From the NCBI RefSeq assembly GCF_013376045.1, contig NZ_JABMJG010000004.1, positions 62,001-126,000 on the forward strand: a stretch of 64,000 nt of DNA, given 5' to 3'. Numbering within the stretch: position 1 is the stretch's first letter; every line of letters starts with the position of its first letter. Made by a program: the position numbers and the translations under genes. The notes beneath the pieces are model-generated. The model worked only from the letters and a program-made list of their open reading frames with translations. It did not search any database and was not told the DNA's origin. Of this stretch, positions 62,760 to 64,000 are shown piece after piece. The DNA comes from Variovorax sp. SG517 (GTDB lineage: Bacteria > Pseudomonadota > Gammaproteobacteria > Burkholderiales > Burkholderiaceae_C).

Positions 62760-63746
62760 ATGATCCGAAAACTCATCCGCCCGCTGGCCATCGCGCTGGC
62801 AATCCCCATGGCGTTCGCCGGCATTGCGGCGCACGCACAGTCCACCGCCTATCCCGCCAAGCCCATCCGCATGGTCGTGCCCTTCCCGCCCGGCGGCGGC
62901 ACCGACATCCTCGCGCGGCTGGTGGCCCAGAAGCTCACCGAGGCCAAACACTGGACCGTGGTGCCCGACAACCGTGCGGGCGCCGGCGGCACCATCGGCA
63001 TCGCCGAGGCCGCGCGCGCGACGCCCACCGGCTACGACATCGTGATGGGCCAGAAGGACAACATGGTCGTCGCGCCCTGGCTCTACAAGAACCTGAGCTA
63101 CAACCCGGTGAAGGACCTCACGGCCGTGGCCCACGTGGCCTACACGCCGGTGGTGATCGTCACGCAGGCCAACTCCAAGTTCAAGACGCTCGACGACGTG
63201 GTGAAGGCCGCGCGCGCCGCGCCCGACACCGTCACCTACGGCTCGCCCGGCAACGGCACCACCATCCACCTGGCCGGCGAGATCTTCAACGGCGCCGCCA
63301 AGATCAAGATGCGCCACGTGCCCTACAAGGGCTCCAACGCAGCCATGATGGACGTGCTCGCGGGCAACGTCGACCTGATGGTGTCGTCGGTGCCTTCGGC
63401 CATGGCGCAGATCAAGGCCGGCAAGCTGCGCCCGCTGGCCGTCACCTCGGCCAAGCGAAGCACCTCGCTGCCCGAGACGCCCACCGTGGCCGAGCTCGGC
63501 TACAAGGACTTCGACGTGAGCACCTGGTACGGCCTCTTCGTGCCCGCCGGCACGCCGAAGGACGTGGTGGCCACGCTGAATGCCGAGGTCAACAAGCTGC
63601 TGGCCACGCCCGAGATGAAGGCGGCCATCATCGCCCAGGGCGCCGAGCCGCAGAGCATGACGCCCGAGCAGTTCGGCGCGCTGCTGAAGACCGACTACGA
63701 GAAGTGGAAGGGCATCGTGCAAGCCTCGGGCGCGACAATCGAATAA
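62760..63746 (+). CDS. Bug-family periplasmic substrate-binding protein
   Basis: A third Bug receptor, 328 residues, with a signal peptide ending at AHAQ. Landmarks are IRMVVPFPPGGGTDILARLV, DNRAGAGGTIGIAEAA, HVPYKGSNAAMMDV and WYGLFVPAGTPKDV. It is divergent from the ABC/hydrolase operon, with the tandem palindromes between them, so both may respond to the same regulator. No TctAB membrane genes are present. The ATG at 62760 is the clear start; the frame reaches further upstream through non-coding sequence. Confidence 0.93.
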   Translation: MIRKLIRPLAIALAIPMAFAGIAAHAQSTAYPAKPIRMVVPFPPGGGTDILARLVAQKLTEAKHWTVVPDNRAGAGGTIGIAEAARATPTGYDIVMGQKDNMVVAPWLYKNLSYNPVKDLTAVAHVAYTPVVIVTQANSKFKTLDDVVKAARAAPDTVTYGSPGNGTTIHLAGEIFNGAAKIKMRHVPYKGSNAAMMDVLAGNVDLMVSSVPSAMAQIKAGKLRPLAVTSAKRSTSLPETPTVAELGYKDFDVSTWYGLFVPAGTPKDVVATLNAEVNKLLATPEMKAAIIAQGAEPQSMTPEQFGALLKTDYEKWKGIVQASGATIE

Positions 63747-63806
63747 GCCTTCGCGTCGCAGAATGGTGTCTCCAGAACAGGCCGCAACGACGGCATGGAG
63801 ACACCG

Positions 63807-64000
63807 ATGGTTCCTTCGCTTCCATTGAAGACGGCTGCCCTCGCGGCGGCCGTCGTCCTCTTCCAGGGCTGCGCGCAAACACCACCTGCCGCGCAGAAGC
63901 CTTCAGACGCCACCGTCGCCGCGCACGTCGCCGCAGCCACCAAGGCCGCGGGCACCGACCTCGGGCCGCTGCTGTCGCTGTGCAAGCCCGCTCCGGCCAC
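63807..64000 (+). CDS. Lipoprotein, N-terminal fragment (runs off right edge)
   Basis: An open frame from ATG 63807 (GGAG seven nt upstream; ATG 63795 also possible) to the window end. It has a signal peptide with a lipobox LFQGC, then an Ala/Pro-rich stretch and TDLGPLLSLCKPAPAT. The fragment of 64 residues does not reach a recognisable domain. It follows the Bug gene by 60 nt. Confidence 0.65.
   Translation, partial: MVPSLPLKTAALAAAVVLFQGCAQTPPAAQKPSDATVAAHVAAATKAAGTDLGPLLSLCKPAPA

Noticed and set aside
9717..63746. Reading the three Bug receptor genes as a transporter system
   Set aside because: They are far apart, in different units, and no TctA/TctB membrane genes occur in the window, so each is listed as an orphan receptor.
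1..64000. CRISPR arrays, tRNA or rRNA genes, integrases, transposases
   Set aside because: No regularly spaced direct repeats, cloverleaf-like sequences, rRNA segments or recombinase motifs were seen when reading through. This was by eye, so a tRNA scan would be decisive.

Overview
The window is about 64 kb of very GC-rich chromosomal DNA from a betaproteobacterium. The gene content fits the Burkholderiales and most likely a Variovorax-like member of the Comamonadaceae. Three orphan Bug-type (tripartite tricarboxylate) periplasmic receptors, a CaiB/acyl-CoA dehydrogenase catabolic unit, many LysR regulators, a nadV/nadM-Nudix pair and dispersed palindromic repeats all point that way. The genus is inferred from gene content, not from a marker gene. 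I saw no rRNA, tRNA, CRISPR array, integrase, transposase or phage structural gene.

Layout. 1-7 kb: a truncated lipoprotein, an SH3-like exported protein, a NodIJ-type ABC exporter, an unusual MerR regulator fused to a P-loop domain, the ohrR-ohr peroxide unit, a DUF2855 protein and the SrkA kinase. 7-12.1 kb: a LysR regulator divergent from acyl-CoA dehydrogenase, a Bug receptor and a CaiB CoA-transferase. 12.1-19.2 kb: a surface-polysaccharide locus (UDP-sugar dehydrogenase, GT2, exported protein, ferritin-like protein, GT-B enzyme, capsule-like protein). 19.4-23.2 kb: a second Bug receptor, then htpG translationally coupled to a Pro/Ala-rich lipoprotein. 23.5-29.1 kb: a six-gene coupled operon with an outer-membrane barrel, three related secreted subunits, a PapD-like chaperone and one further exported protein. 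It looks like a divergent chaperone-usher-type surface-fibre system and is the best candidate here for something poorly described. 29.2-36.1 kb: a periplasmic binding protein, LysR/oxidoreductase pair, aquaporin Z, a small repeat protein and a QseBC-like two-component pair.

36.2-43.3 kb: a winged-helix protein, an RluF-type pseudouridine synthase, a two-gene NAD salvage unit, and a three-gene unit joining a glycolipid-type glycosyltransferase, a four-helix membrane protein and a Tyr/dual-specificity phosphatase. 43.4-53.6 kb: an MDR oxidoreductase and a full kdp potassium system on the minus strand. The kdp operon carries three extra small genes that are not classic kdp genes, and a KdpE-like box lies upstream. 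53.8-55.6 kb: a cysteine-rich SufR-like regulator with its own operator, sodB and a VOC protein. 55.7-62.5 kb: an eight-gene minus-strand operon (polar amino-acid ABC importer, Zn amidohydrolase, DUF1989 protein, XRE-cupin regulator, ureohydrolase), probably for a guanidino or ureido compound, preceded by two tandem palindromes. 62.7-64 kb: a third Bug receptor and a lipoprotein cut by the window end.

Two dispersed repeat families are visible. Family A has two copies of about 255 bp with nested palindromes, in opposite orientations 30 kb apart. Family B has two close copies of about 95 bp and a diverged third copy that forms the beginning of the chaperone gene. All protein assignments rest on reading motifs and neighbourhood; no database search was possible.
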